DNA of 52,943 nt from SAR202 cluster bacterium (GTDB taxonomy: Bacteria > Chloroflexota > Dehalococcoidia > Lucifugimonadales > UBA3495), in contig VGZV01000016.1 of assembly GCA_016872385.1 (NCBI GenBank), forward strand, positions 1 through 52,943, written 5' to 3'. Numbering within the stretch: position 1 is the first letter of the stretch; the number at the start of each line of letters is the position of its first letter. Below the pieces are notes generated by a model, which saw nothing but the letters and a program-made list of their open reading frames with translations, was not told the origin of the DNA and ran no database searches. The translations under genes and the position numbers were made by a program. This document shows, in pieces, positions 37,124 to 44,660 of this stretch.

Positions 37124-37354
37124 CTAGTGGCCGGAACCGCAGCACCCGCCGCCGCAGCATCCGCCACCACCCATAGGCGGCAGCGGGCTGGACTGGGGGC
37201 TGGCAGCTTCGCCCTTGGAGTGGGAGGCAAACACTGACAACATCCGGCGGGCGGGCTGTTCGCAATTGGGGCAATCCGCACCGTTGGCGCTCATAGCCTG
37301 GAGTTTCTGAAACTTGTGATTGCAGCTTGAGCAATGATATTCGTAGAGCGGCAT
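37124..37354 (-). CDS. FmdB-family zinc ribbon protein
   Basis: A 76-residue small zinc protein. MPLYEYHCSSCNHKFQKLQ and ADCPNCEQPARRML give the CxxC...CxxC zinc ribbon of the FmdB/regulatory family. A Ser/Pro/Gly linker leads to a Cys-rich tail GGGGCCGGGCCGSGH, as many members have. The ATG two codons into the open frame is the family start. The role is uncertain; relatives have been proposed as regulators of amidase or formamidase genes. It is alone between repeats and a divergent acetyltransferase gene. Confidence 0.9.
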   Translation of the reverse strand: MPLYEYHCSSCNHKFQKLQAMSANGADCPNCEQPARRMLSVFASHSKGEAASPQSSPLPPMGGGGCCGGGCCGSGH

Positions 37355-37533
37355 ATTCACTCGTCCTTAAGCAGTCACTGGAGAGTTTAAGTGAAAAAGT
37401 GTACGCCTCAGGCGGCAGGGCGTCAATAGCAAGATTTCGTAATCAGATATGGCACACTAAAACCCAAACATTATGTCTCGCTTGGTTATTTCGTCTCCAA
37501 TTGTTAGCAATTCGTCCAGACAGATTGCCAATG

Positions 37534-37610
37534 TTGGCGCACGGTCTGATAAAATATAATTGTCCCAAAATAAAATCCGGGACACTGGAGGAAATGCCAA
37601 CGGGCATTTT
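37534..37610 (+). promoter_or_regulatory. promoter with a TGTCCC/GGGACA operator-like repeat and a hairpin leader
   Basis: A -10 TATAAT at 37555-37560 has TTGGCG at 37534. Immediately after it, TGTCCC (37561-37566) and GGGACA (37579-37584) form an inverted repeat over the expected transcription start. GGAGG (37587-37591) is followed by the hairpin AAATGCC-GGCATTT (37592-37609), which ends 1 base before the GNAT ATG. A 6-codon ORF (MPTGIL, 37594-37614) ends with an ATGA overlap on that ATG. Confidence 0.5.
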
Positions 37611-38237
37611 ATGAGTTCGGACGACTTAGGAAGCTTACGCAAGAACGGCCACATTACCATCCGCGAGATGGAAATCGGAGACCTGGCGCCCGTGTACCAC
37701 CTGGGGGAACGCCTGTTCACCAGGGATAATTTCCCAGTGCTGTACCGCACCTGGGACCCCTTTGAAGTAACTGACTACTTCAACTCTGATCCCGAATACT
37801 GTTTAGTGGCGGTGGACTCTGTCAATCAGGTGGTGGCCTTTGCCCTGGGCAGCATTGTGGAGAAGGACGGATCCCCCTGGAAGTACGGCTACCTGGCCTG
37901 GCTGGGCGTAGCCCCAGAACATCAGGGCAACGGCGTGGCCGACCGCCTGCTGCGGGAGTTTGAAAAGCAGATGAAGGAAGACGGCGCCCGCATACTGCTG
38001 GTGGACACGGAGGCGGATAACCACCGGGCCATCCGGTTCTTCAACCGGAACGGGTTCAACAACCCCAAGGGCCACGTGTGGTTGAGCAAGAGCCTGGCCA
38101 AAAGCCAGCAGAACGGCCACACCGCCGCCAAGCCAGTGGGAGCAGTATATCGCACGCGGATGCGGCAAAAAGCCAGCGCCAAACGGCCTGGCCATTCAGG
38201 CACAGTGCCAGTGGTGGCCGCCGCAGAACTGCCGTAA
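37611..38237 (+). CDS. GNAT-family N-acetyltransferase
   Basis: Transfers acetyl from acetyl-CoA. About 208 residues from ATG 37611. ITIREMEIGDLAPVYHLGE is the usual GNAT opening, LAWLGVAPEHQGNGVADRLL contains the Q/RxxGxG/A CoA-binding motif, and DTEADNHRAIRFFNRNGF is the C-terminal substrate-side signature, similar to ribosomal-protein acetyltransferases. A basic tail of about 45 residues (RTRMRQKASAKRPGH) extends beyond the domain. A TTG at 37560 would lengthen it by 17 residues but conflicts with the ribosome site. The substrate is unknown. Confidence 0.88.
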   Translation: MSSDDLGSLRKNGHITIREMEIGDLAPVYHLGERLFTRDNFPVLYRTWDPFEVTDYFNSDPEYCLVAVDSVNQVVAFALGSIVEKDGSPWKYGYLAWLGVAPEHQGNGVADRLLREFEKQMKEDGARILLVDTEADNHRAIRFFNRNGFNNPKGHVWLSKSLAKSQQNGHTAAKPVGAVYRTRMRQKASAKRPGHSGTVPVVAAAELP

Positions 38238-38256
38238 AGAAATACAGCGCAGGAAT

Positions 38257-38290
38257 GGGGCAGGCACAAAACCTGCCCCGTTTATTTTGT
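38257..38290 (+). terminator. intrinsic terminator after the GNAT gene
   Basis: GGGGCAGG (38257-38264) and CCTGCCCC (38272-38279) with a 7-base loop are followed by GTTTATTTTGTG. Confidence 0.85.
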
Positions 38291-38306
38291 GCGGCTCAAG
38301 GAAAAG

Positions 38307-39290
38307 TTAAAAACCGGAGGGTAAGCCGTTTTTGGCCAGGGCCTCCAGTTCAGCAACGGTGGCCTGGGCGGCCACGGTAACTCTGGGACCGGCCACGTCA
38401 ATCTTGATTTTCTTCAGCACGGCGCGCATCTGCTCATTGGGGCTGAAACTGCGCATCAGCGCCAGGGCACCATCGGCCAGGCTGCCCACTTCATCGGCAG
38501 AGTCTGCACCGGCAAAGTCCAGGTTGGCGCTTGCTTTGATGCCCTGGCCGTTTTTGTCCAGGGACATGGCTACCACTTGCAGGGCCCGCATGGCTTCCAG
38601 TCCTGGCATGGTCCCGCCCAGGCCTCCGGGGACCTGGGACAAATCGTTCAATGGAGAATCCTTGCTCGACAAAGCTTCGGGCGGGACTTCCAGCGCCATG
38701 CGGAACAGGGGCTGGCCCAGGGCATCAAATGACTCTTTCAACCCGCCAGCCAGGGCAGCCTGGTCGCCTTCTGCCACATCCACCACCGCCTGCACGGCAG
38801 GCAGCGTACCCAATACCAGGGTGTCTTTGCTCAGCAAGGTAAAGGCGGTGGGCGGGTCCTCGCTGGCATCAACCAGCAGCCGATGCTTCTTATATTGCTG
38901 GGGGGCAAATTCCCGGTTGGAGTGATTGCCCAGCACCGCCATCAGCTGGGACTCGTCAAACGCGCCCTTGGCAATGGCTCCGGCGTACTCGCTTTTCTCA
39001 TCTATATCAGCAAAGAACAGTATGGTCTGGACCTGGCGCAAGTCCATCCCCGTTTTCTTGGCGCTCAAGGCCAGCAGGTCATCCAGCGTCTCGGGGAGGC
39101 TTTCCCCTTTGGACGCCCGGTTATAGAGCCGGGCCAGGTCAGCATCCTTAAGAATGTCAGCCACCCGCGCCTCCCCCAGCAGAGAAGCGCCAGCCGGCAC
39201 CAAGGCCTGGGGAGTGGCAGCCGTGCCGCGGCATCCGCCCAGGGCCAGGGCAATAACGAGTACGGCGAGGAGTGGAACCACGAGCTTCAT
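38307..39290 (-). CDS. predicted lipoprotein of unknown function, 327 aa
   Basis: The start ATG 39290 follows GGAAGG and opens a lipoprotein signal (LVVPLLAVLVIALALGGCRG, lipobox L-G-G-C). The mature part alternates helices and strands. It includes TILFFADIDEKSEYAGAIAK, LVLGTLPAVQAVVDVAEGD and a final VTVAAQATVAELEALAKNG, a duplicated pattern reminiscent of DUF3352-type or similar surface proteins, but I cannot assign a family. It is monocistronic, convergent with the GNAT gene. Confidence 0.75.
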   Translation of the reverse strand: MKLVVPLLAVLVIALALGGCRGTAATPQALVPAGASLLGEARVADILKDADLARLYNRASKGESLPETLDDLLALSAKKTGMDLRQVQTILFFADIDEKSEYAGAIAKGAFDESQLMAVLGNHSNREFAPQQYKKHRLLVDASEDPPTAFTLLSKDTLVLGTLPAVQAVVDVAEGDQAALAGGLKESFDALGQPLFRMALEVPPEALSSKDSPLNDLSQVPGGLGGTMPGLEAMRALQVVAMSLDKNGQGIKASANLDFAGADSADEVGSLADGALALMRSFSPNEQMRAVLKKIKIDVAGPRVTVAAQATVAELEALAKNGLPSGF

Positions 39291-39469
39291 GGCAACATGC
39301 CTTCCCTTTTCAGCATGCCCTAGAGATGATAGGAAACATGTCTTGCAAGAAAAGGTTTCAATCCAAATTACTATCTCCACTCATTAACTTTGAGAGTGTA
39401 AACACCCTGGGCCGGCGCTGGCGCGCTCCTGCTCTTGCGCTGCATTTTGATGGTGGATGGATTTCCAGA

Positions 39470-39615
39470 GTCTTACGGAGTCTTTCTTGCGGAAATCCCT
39501 CCAATCCCCCTTTATGAAGGGGGGCCAGGGGGGAGTTTCTCTGCCAAAGTCATTGCGCGGGGCGCAGCCCTGAAGCAATCTTCGCCAGGACTGGATTGCT
39601 TCGCTACGCTTGCAA
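39470..39615. repeat. mixed short palindromic repeats
   Basis: AATCCCCCTTTATGAAGGGG and GGCCAGGGGGGAG form one piece. CATTGCGCGGGGCGCAGCCC with AAGCAATC...GGATTGCTTCGCTACGCTTG is another, which recurs at 49855-49925. No gene is supported here. Confidence 0.55.
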
Positions 39616-39621
39616 TGCCTG

Positions 39622-39756
39622 GGTCTTGCCTCAAAACCCAATCGTCTCACCCCGACGAGTCGGGGTGCCTAGGCCCCAAAATGGCTCAATCCAGATATGG
39701 GTTCCGACTTCCACCGGAAGGACGAAAGTGCATCCAGGGACTTTTGAGGCAACGCC
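39622..39756. mobile_element. MITE-like element, family G, copy 3 (135 bp)
   Basis: GGTCTTGCCTCAAAAC and CTTTTGAGGCAACGCC are the inverted ends. The flanks CAATGCCTG (39613-39621) and CAATGACTG (39757-39765) are a 9-bp duplication with one mismatch. The core includes CACCCCGACGAGTCGGGGTG and GGTTCCGACTTCCACCGGAA. It ends about 95 bases before rsfS. Confidence 0.85.
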
Positions 39757-39851
39757 CAATGACTGTTACCCGACCCTTTTGGAGGATTGAAAGATCCTGG
39801 GATGTCACGCCCTTGGTTGACCGCCCAACAAAGGCCAAATATACTTGGGTT

Positions 39852-40235
39852 ATGACGATACTTTCTTCTAGAGCAAGCGGGGAGGGCAGACTGGATTCGA
39901 CAGAAGTAGCCCGGTTGGTGGTAGATGTGGCCTCGGACAAGCTGGCGGAGGATATAGTCCTGCTGGACTTGAGGCAAATTGCGCCCTTTGCGGACTATTT
40001 TGTCATTATGTCGGCGGGGTCATCGCGGCAAATCCAGGCCCTGGAAGAGGACCTGACCGAGGCGATGGAAAAGGAACAGGTAAAGCTCTTCCACCGGGAG
40101 GGAACCGCCCAGTCTGGATGGGTGTTGCTGGATTTTAGCAACGTTCTGGTGCATGTTTTTGGCCCAGAGCAGCGGGAATTTTACGGCCTGGAGCGGCTCT
40201 GGGCCCGTGCGCCGCAAGTAGTCAGGATTCAGTAA
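39852..40235 (+). CDS. rsfS: ribosomal silencing factor
   Basis: Binds L14 of the 50S subunit and blocks subunit joining in poor conditions. The 127 residues match the family. [63 protein letters not shown] and [12 protein letters not shown] are all family blocks. ATG 39852 was chosen; the frame is open much further back but that stretch is repeat DNA. The gene overlaps ndk tail to tail by 14 bases. Confidence 0.95.
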   Translation: MTILSSRASGEGRLDSTEVARLVVDVASDKLAEDIVLLDLRQIAPFADYFVIMSAGSSRQIQALEEDLTEAMEKEQVKLFHREGTAQSGWVLLDFSNVLVHVFGPEQREFYGLERLWARAPQVVRIQ

Positions 40236-40680
40236 TCCAGGGGTCAGTGCTGCGCTGGTAATCCAGCAACTCAGCAGGCTTGAAGAACAAGTTCAATTCC
40301 CGCTGGGCTGATTCGGGCTTGTCTGACCCGTGCACCAGGTTCCTGCCAATGTTGACTCCCAGGTCGCCCCGTATGGTGCCGGGCGCTGACTTGGCGGGAT
40401 CAGTGGCCCCCATGGTCTGCCGGACCAGTTCAATGGCATTGCCGCCTTCCCAGGCCATGGCCACCACCGGCCCAGCAGTGATGAACTGCACCAGTCCGGG
40501 AAAGAAAGGACGGTTGACGTGCTCAGCATAGTGCCGCCGGGCCAGGGCCTCGTCCACTTGCATGAGCTTCAGGCCCACCAATTTTAACCCGCGCCGCTCG
40601 AGCCGGGAGATGACTTCTCCCGCTAGGCCGCGCTGTACGCCATCGGGCTTCACCAGTACCAGGGTTCGTTCCACTGCCAT
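40222..40680 (-). CDS. ndk: nucleoside diphosphate kinase
   Basis: Equilibrates NTP and NDP pools through a phosphohistidine. The 152-residue length is normal. [20 protein letters not shown] opens it, [20 protein letters not shown] and [19 protein letters not shown] follow, and the active site [12 protein letters not shown] carries the catalytic His. The C-terminal few residues overlap rsfS on the opposite strand. The start ATG 40680 has no strong ribosome site (a GAAAAAC-like region), but it gives the exact family N-terminus. Confidence 0.96.
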   Translation of the reverse strand: MAVERTLVLVKPDGVQRGLAGEVISRLERRGLKLVGLKLMQVDEALARRHYAEHVNRPFFPGLVQFITAGPVVAMAWEGGNAIELVRQTMGATDPAKSAPGTIRGDLGVNIGRNLVHGSDKPESAQRELNLFFKPAELLDYQRSTDPWITES

Positions 40681-40689
40681 AAGTTTTTG

Positions 40690-40795
40690 CGCTCTCCTCT
40701 GTAACCCCTCACCTCTGTCCTCTCCCACATGGGGAGAGGATGTCTTGCCCGCCCTCTCCCTTAATGGCAGAGAGTAGGGGTGAGGGTAATTAGCC
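40690..40795. repeat. CTCACCYCT-type inverted repeat
   Basis: TAACCCCTCACCTCTGTCCT...CTCTCCC and AGAGAGTAGGGGTGAGGGTA are imperfect inverted arms around a CCCACATGGGGAGAGGA hairpin. It lies between ndk and tsaB; it may also end the tsaB transcript. Confidence 0.55.
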
Positions 40796-40826
40796 TTTAT
40801 TCAAGCAACAATATACCGGGTTGACA

Positions 40827-41516
40827 TCACTGCTGGATAACTTGGTCGCGGCGTTTGGCCGCGCCGATGCTGGGCATCCGCAGATAATAGGGCTGCAAGG
40901 CCGCCAGGTCCGAGGCTTCCCCGTCTTCCAGCTTGCGCCGCCCCAGCGTTACCAGGGCCGCCAGGCGCACCGCTGGAGTCGCCCAAGCCACAGCCAGGCC
41001 GTTCTTACCCAGCCGCTCTTTTATCATGTTGATCCACGGCGTCACGCCTTCGCCGCAGAAGAGGGTGGGCTGAGTTATATTTTCCAGGTGCTGTTCCGGC
41101 GGCGCAACGCTGTCGGCCTTGGGGCTCTGGAGGCCCTCACCGAACCACCCCGCATAGACCTCACCCCGGCCCGCGTCCAGCCAGGCGCACACCGGCAAGC
41201 CCGTCTCCAGGTACGGAAATGCCTCCAGTTCCAGGGTGCCAATGCCCACCAGGGGTTTGCCTGCGGCCCTGGCCAGTCCCTTGGCCGCGCTGACGCCCAC
41301 CCGCAGGGAACTGAAGCCTCCCGGCCCCAGGGCCACGGCGATGCCTTCCAGGTCATGCACCCGGAGTCTTCGGGACTTCAGGGTTTGGGATACTGCCGGC
41401 ATCAATTCCACAGTGTGGTTGACCGTGGAGTGCCAGCAATGGCAGGAAAGCACCCTGGACTGGTCCGCCAAGGCCACTCCAGCATAACGGGTGGAGGTAT
41501 CAATGGCCAGCAGCAC
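40827..41516 (-). CDS. tsaB: tRNA t6A synthesis protein TsaB
   Basis: Partner of TsaD and TsaE in making N6-threonylcarbamoyl-adenosine on ANN-decoding tRNAs. 229 residues with the ASKHA opening LLAIDTSTRYAGVALAD, NHTVELMPAV, the signature VALGPGGFSSLRVGVSAAKGL, and VCAWLDAGRGEVYAGWF. The GTG start at 41516 overlaps the TAG of tsaE by one base, so the two genes are translationally coupled. tsaD is not in the window. Confidence 0.95.
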   Translation of the reverse strand: MLLAIDTSTRYAGVALADQSRVLSCHCWHSTVNHTVELMPAVSQTLKSRRLRVHDLEGIAVALGPGGFSSLRVGVSAAKGLARAAGKPLVGIGTLELEAFPYLETGLPVCAWLDAGRGEVYAGWFGEGLQSPKADSVAPPEQHLENITQPTLFCGEGVTPWINMIKERLGKNGLAVAWATPAVRLAALVTLGRRKLEDGEASDLAALQPYYLRMPSIGAAKRRDQVIQQ

Positions 41517-42004
41517 TAGTTATGCACCCCGTCCGACGCGGCAAAACGACCGGCCAACTGCGACAGCAAGGGCTGGAAACGCTCAGAGGCTGGCAGGGCA
41601 AAGCTTATCCGGCGGCAGTCCGGATCAGGGCCGTAGTCCAGGCTAATCCATAGGGCCTGGGCCGGAAAAACCTCAGCGGCCCGGTCTGCCCATTCAATAA
41701 CGCACACGCCATCACCAAACAACGCCTCTTCCAACCCCATGTCCCAGGCCTCCAGCGGGTCGCAGATGCGGTACAAGTCAATGTGGTACAGCGTCAGCCG
41801 CCCCCGGTGGCGGGTCATCAGCACAAAAGTAGGACTGCGGGTATAGCCAGGCACGCCCAACCCCCAGGCAATGCCCTGGGTTAGGCAAGTCTTGCCCGCC
41901 CCCAGGGGGCCGGTGAGCAGGTAGATGTCCCCAGCTTGGGCCTGCTGGCCGATAATACGGCCTAGTTCCTGGGTCTGCTCCGGGCTGGATGTCTGTATGG
42001 TCAT
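41516..42004 (-). CDS. tsaE: tRNA t6A synthesis ATPase TsaE
   Basis: ATPase that resets the TsaBD complex. 162 residues: TSSPEQTQELGRIIGQQAQ, Walker A LTGPLGAGKTCLTQGIA, SPTFVLM, LYHIDLYR (Walker B-like His/Asp) and GVCVIEWADRA, the TsaE signature. ATG 42004 is 8 bases after the thiL stop, so it is in the same transcript. The C-terminal extension after the family end is short. Confidence 0.95.
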   Translation of the reverse strand: MTIQTSSPEQTQELGRIIGQQAQAGDIYLLTGPLGAGKTCLTQGIAWGLGVPGYTRSPTFVLMTRHRGRLTLYHIDLYRICDPLEAWDMGLEEALFGDGVCVIEWADRAAEVFPAQALWISLDYGPDPDCRRISFALPASERFQPLLSQLAGRFAASDGVHN

Positions 42005-42012
42005 AGCCTTGC

Positions 42013-43050
42013 TCACGGAATTGTTTGGCCCGGCGCAGGGTCGCCGCGGAAGTGGTCCCAGCCCGCCGGGCCCACGGGCCACACCCTGCCGGCCTGGTCC
42101 GCCAGCAGGACCTGGCCCGGCGGCCCAGCCAAAATTTCGCCAATGACCGCGGCCCCTTCGGGAAGCTGGGGCATTACTTGGGCCATTACATGCGGCGGCG
42201 CGGTGAACAGCAGCAGGTAGTCCTCACCACCGCCCAGAGCCAGCTCCAGGCACTGGCTGGGGAAGGCGGCCCGCAGCATGGGATGCACCGGCACCTGGGA
42301 CGCCGAAATGCGCGCCGACACGCCGCTGGCCTTGCACAGCTTGGACAGGTCGTCGGCCAGGCCGTCGCTGATGTCCATGGCCGTGAGCACCCCGGCCTGG
42401 GCCAGCACACGCCCCTGGGCCACAGCGGGCTGGGGACGGCGATGGGCCTGGCGCAAGTATTCCGCGGCGCCAGGCGGCGCCGCAGTCTTGTCCAGCATCA
42501 GCCGCAGCCCGCCGCCGGAACTGCCCACATAGCCAGTGACGCCCACCTGGTCGCCAGGGCGCGCCGTGGAACGCAGCAAAGGCTGGCCGTCCTGCACGCC
42601 GGTGAGGGCCACGGTGATAAAAAATACCGGCGAACGAACAATGTCGCCGCCCACAATAGCCACGCCGTACTGGTTGTTGATTTCCAACATCCCCCGGTAC
42701 ATCTCTTCCATGTCGGCCACGGCGGTGTCGGGGGGCAGGCCCAGGGTGACCAGGGCATAAGTGGGCAGACCGCCCATGGCAGCGATGTCGCTGATGTTGG
42801 ATGCCATAGACTTCCAACCCACATCCCGCCAGGGAGTGGTCTCCCGGGTGAAGTGGACGCCCTCCACCATGGTGTCGGTGGTGAACAGCTCGGTGGCGAC
42901 GCCGGTGCGCCAGGCCGCAGTGTCATCCCCGGCGTCCACGGTCAGGCGGAAGCCCAAGGGGCCGCCGTTGTCCGGCCCGGCCCGTTGGCGCACCGCCATG
43001 TCAATCAGCCGCTCAATGAGGCCGAACTCGCCCAGGTCTTTAACTTGCAT
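42013..43050 (-). CDS. thiL: thiamine-monophosphate kinase
   Basis: Phosphorylates thiamine phosphate to the cofactor TPP. 345 residues. It has GEFGLIERL, the nucleotide and Mg site DAGDDTAAW, TTDTMVEGVHF, WKSMASNISDIAAMGGLPTY, VGGDIVRSP, AMDISDGLADDLSKLC and LGGGEDYLLLFTAP, in family order. It precedes tsaE and tsaB and follows the MntA/HepT pair on the same strand. Because the upstream CADD-like gene has a TenA-type fold, one might guess a thiamine operon, but the residues of that gene point elsewhere. Confidence 0.95.
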   Translation of the reverse strand: MQVKDLGEFGLIERLIDMAVRQRAGPDNGGPLGFRLTVDAGDDTAAWRTGVATELFTTDTMVEGVHFTRETTPWRDVGWKSMASNISDIAAMGGLPTYALVTLGLPPDTAVADMEEMYRGMLEINNQYGVAIVGGDIVRSPVFFITVALTGVQDGQPLLRSTARPGDQVGVTGYVGSSGGGLRLMLDKTAAPPGAAEYLRQAHRRPQPAVAQGRVLAQAGVLTAMDISDGLADDLSKLCKASGVSARISASQVPVHPMLRAAFPSQCLELALGGGEDYLLLFTAPPHVMAQVMPQLPEGAAVIGEILAGPPGQVLLADQAGRVWPVGPAGWDHFRGDPAPGQTIP

Positions 43051-43075
43051 AGTATGAATTGTAGTGGAAACCAGC

Positions 43076-43419
43076 CTATTCTGGTTTTCCCAGCATTTGC
43101 CGAATATCTCTGGAGAGTGGCGTCAGGTCATCCTGGATTGTACGCCACAAGACCTCCACATCCACACCAAAACATTCGTGAATCAGCTTGTTTCGCATGG
43201 CTACCAAATCTTGCCACGGCACCTGAGAGTATCGCTGCCTGACTCCCGCAGGAACGTTCCTTGCCGCTTCACCCATGATCTCGAAAGAACGGATGACCGC
43301 AAGCACAGTTCTGCGGTCAGAGGAAAATGTTTGAAAGTCCATACCCTCGACAAAAGGAACTCGTCTGCGGTCTGCAAAATGTCCACAAGATAGTCCCGAT
43401 AAAACCGCCGGGGTCTCAA
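43076..43419 (-). pseudogene. HepT-like RNase toxin, frameshifted
   Basis: HepT-type (DUF86) toxins are HEPN RNases paired with MntA. From TTG 43419 the frame reads FYRDYLVDILQTADE, the normal HepT N-terminus. The remainder, FVEGMDFQTFSSDRRTVLAV, SFEIMGEAARNVP and VAMRNKLIHECFGVDVEVLW (with the RxxxxH active site as RNKLIH), is in another frame. One base is missing near 43358 (between TADE and PFVEGMDF). All downstream residues are intact, so the lesion is recent, or it is a sequence error. Confidence 0.8.
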
Positions 43420-43733
43420 ACAGGCACGACCTCATCCAGGATATGCTTGCCAATTTCTGGATTCAGCGCAGACTTCATCACCAGGTCCACCTTGATCCCC
43501 AGTAGTTCCGCGAGCATTCGCTCCAAGCGCACAAACTGGAAGAAGGTGGGCGCACGGTCAAACTCCACCAACACATCAAGGTCGCTCGTGGCGCGGCTTT
43601 CTCCCCTGACGTAAGAGCTAAAGACGCCCAGGCTCCTGACACCGTAGGTCTGCTGCAACTCAGGCAACCGGTCTTTCAGGATGCCCAGGACTGCTTCCAG
43701 AGTGATGCTGGTGTTGGCAGCTTTGCGGCCCAC
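43416..43733 (-). CDS. MntA-like nucleotidyltransferase antitoxin
   Basis: About 105 residues of a minimal nucleotidyltransferase, the partner of HepT, which it silences by AMPylation. VRSLGVFSSYVRGESRATSD then LDVLVEFDRAPTFF gives the pol-beta motif GS(Y)-x9-SDxD, but with FSSY instead of FGSY, losing the usual glycine. RLERMLAELLGIKVDLVMKS carries the third acidic residue. The likely start is GTG 43733, with AAGG close by; upstream codons are only the shadow of the next gene. Its stop overlaps the HepT TTG start. Confidence 0.82.
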   Translation of the reverse strand: MGRKAANTSITLEAVLGILKDRLPELQQTYGVRSLGVFSSYVRGESRATSDLDVLVEFDRAPTFFQFVRLERMLAELLGIKVDLVMKSALNPEIGKHILDEVVPV

Positions 43734-43765
43734 AGCCTTAATACCTGCTCCGGGCCAACGCGCCC

Positions 43766-44428
43766 TCAGGCATACACGCCGTCCAGGAACTGCCACAGGG
43801 CGTCTGCCGCTTCCCGCACCGCATCCAGGGTCTGCTGCTGCTCCTCCGGAGTCCAGGCCAGGTCCAGCACCATCTCCAGCTCCGCCGCCGAGTGCTCCAA
43901 GTCCAGGCTCTGGTGGGTAGTGAAAAATGAGATGGTCCGGGCGTCGGATATTCCGTAGTGCTGGCCCAAGCCGCAAATTTTGGCCTCCGCCACTTTGGGC
44001 ACCTGAGATTCAAAAGCGTACAGGGCGCCCGCGCCGGCGGCGGGAATGGCCTGGGTGGTCAGGCGCTGGTAAGTGTCCAGCAGGCGCTGGGTGGCAGGCA
44101 GCAGCTCGCTGCCCTGCACCGTTGCCCGGTCCACGCCCAAGCCATCGCAGAAGCGCAGCCACAGCTCCACGTGGTTGTCCGGGCCGTGCTCCTCGTCCCA
44201 CAGGTTTTCCAGCAGAAGCTGGCGCACCTGGCGGTTGTCGCAGCGGTAGTGAACGCCGCTGAGGAACTTGGGATAGGCCGCCTCAAAGTGGTAGTACTGG
44301 CAGGAGTACTGGCGCAGAGCTTCCACCGGCAGAGTGCCGGCATTCCAGGCCTGGTAAAAGGGGTGCTTCAGCAAACTCCGGGCCTCAATAATGTGCTGGA
44401 GTTGTGCGGTCAGGTCAGTAGCAATCAT
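43766..44428 (-). CDS. CADD-like diiron protein, candidate self-sacrificing pABA synthase
   Basis: A 220-residue heme-oxygenase-like helical bundle of the TenA/PqqC/CADD group. Relative to Chlamydia trachomatis CADD (as I remember its numbering), the metal ligands Glu74, His81, Glu140, His172, Asp176 and His179 are all present with matching spacing (THQSLDLEHS is the last set). The sacrificial Tyr is Tyr25 (HPFYQAW), and Lys150 lies 10 residues after Glu140. The Tyr before Glu140 is Phe139. The Cys nucleophile segment of thiaminase TenA is not seen. Such enzymes make para-aminobenzoate for folate from their own tyrosine. It is first in the run to MntA, HepT and thiL. Confidence 0.82.
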   Translation of the reverse strand: MIATDLTAQLQHIIEARSLLKHPFYQAWNAGTLPVEALRQYSCQYYHFEAAYPKFLSGVHYRCDNRQVRQLLLENLWDEEHGPDNHVELWLRFCDGLGVDRATVQGSELLPATQRLLDTYQRLTTQAIPAAGAGALYAFESQVPKVAEAKICGLGQHYGISDARTISFFTTHQSLDLEHSAAELEMVLDLAWTPEEQQQTLDAVREAADALWQFLDGVYA

Positions 44429-44539
44429 GGCAATTTCAAGGTTCTCCTTGAGAGAGCAATTCACGCCCACACTGGTGGGGTTAGCAGGGATTATAGCTTG
44501 AGGCAGGGGCTGGCTCAAGGTGCGGCAATTATGAGCCAG

Positions 44540-44655
44540 GGCCGTTCCACATTCTCCACGGGTTCGTAGGGGCCCCTTGACGCGCCCCGTAGCCGTACCA
44601 GGGCGTAGTCCGACAGGGCGGGATGCCCCCCGCATGTGGGCTGAGAATTAAGGGG
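44540..44655. repeat. E-related repeat fragment
   Basis: CATTCTCCACGGGTTCGTAG then GGGCGTAGTCCGACAGGGCG and GCATGTGGGCTGAGAATTAA show degraded inverted arms like the E elements. No gene is supported. Confidence 0.5.
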
Positions 44656-44660
44656 CTAAA

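Noticed and set aside
42013..44428. A thiamine operon of TenA and thiL
   Set aside because: The TenA-fold protein has the full CADD diiron ligand set and lacks the thiaminase Cys segment, and a toxin-antitoxin pair lies between them.
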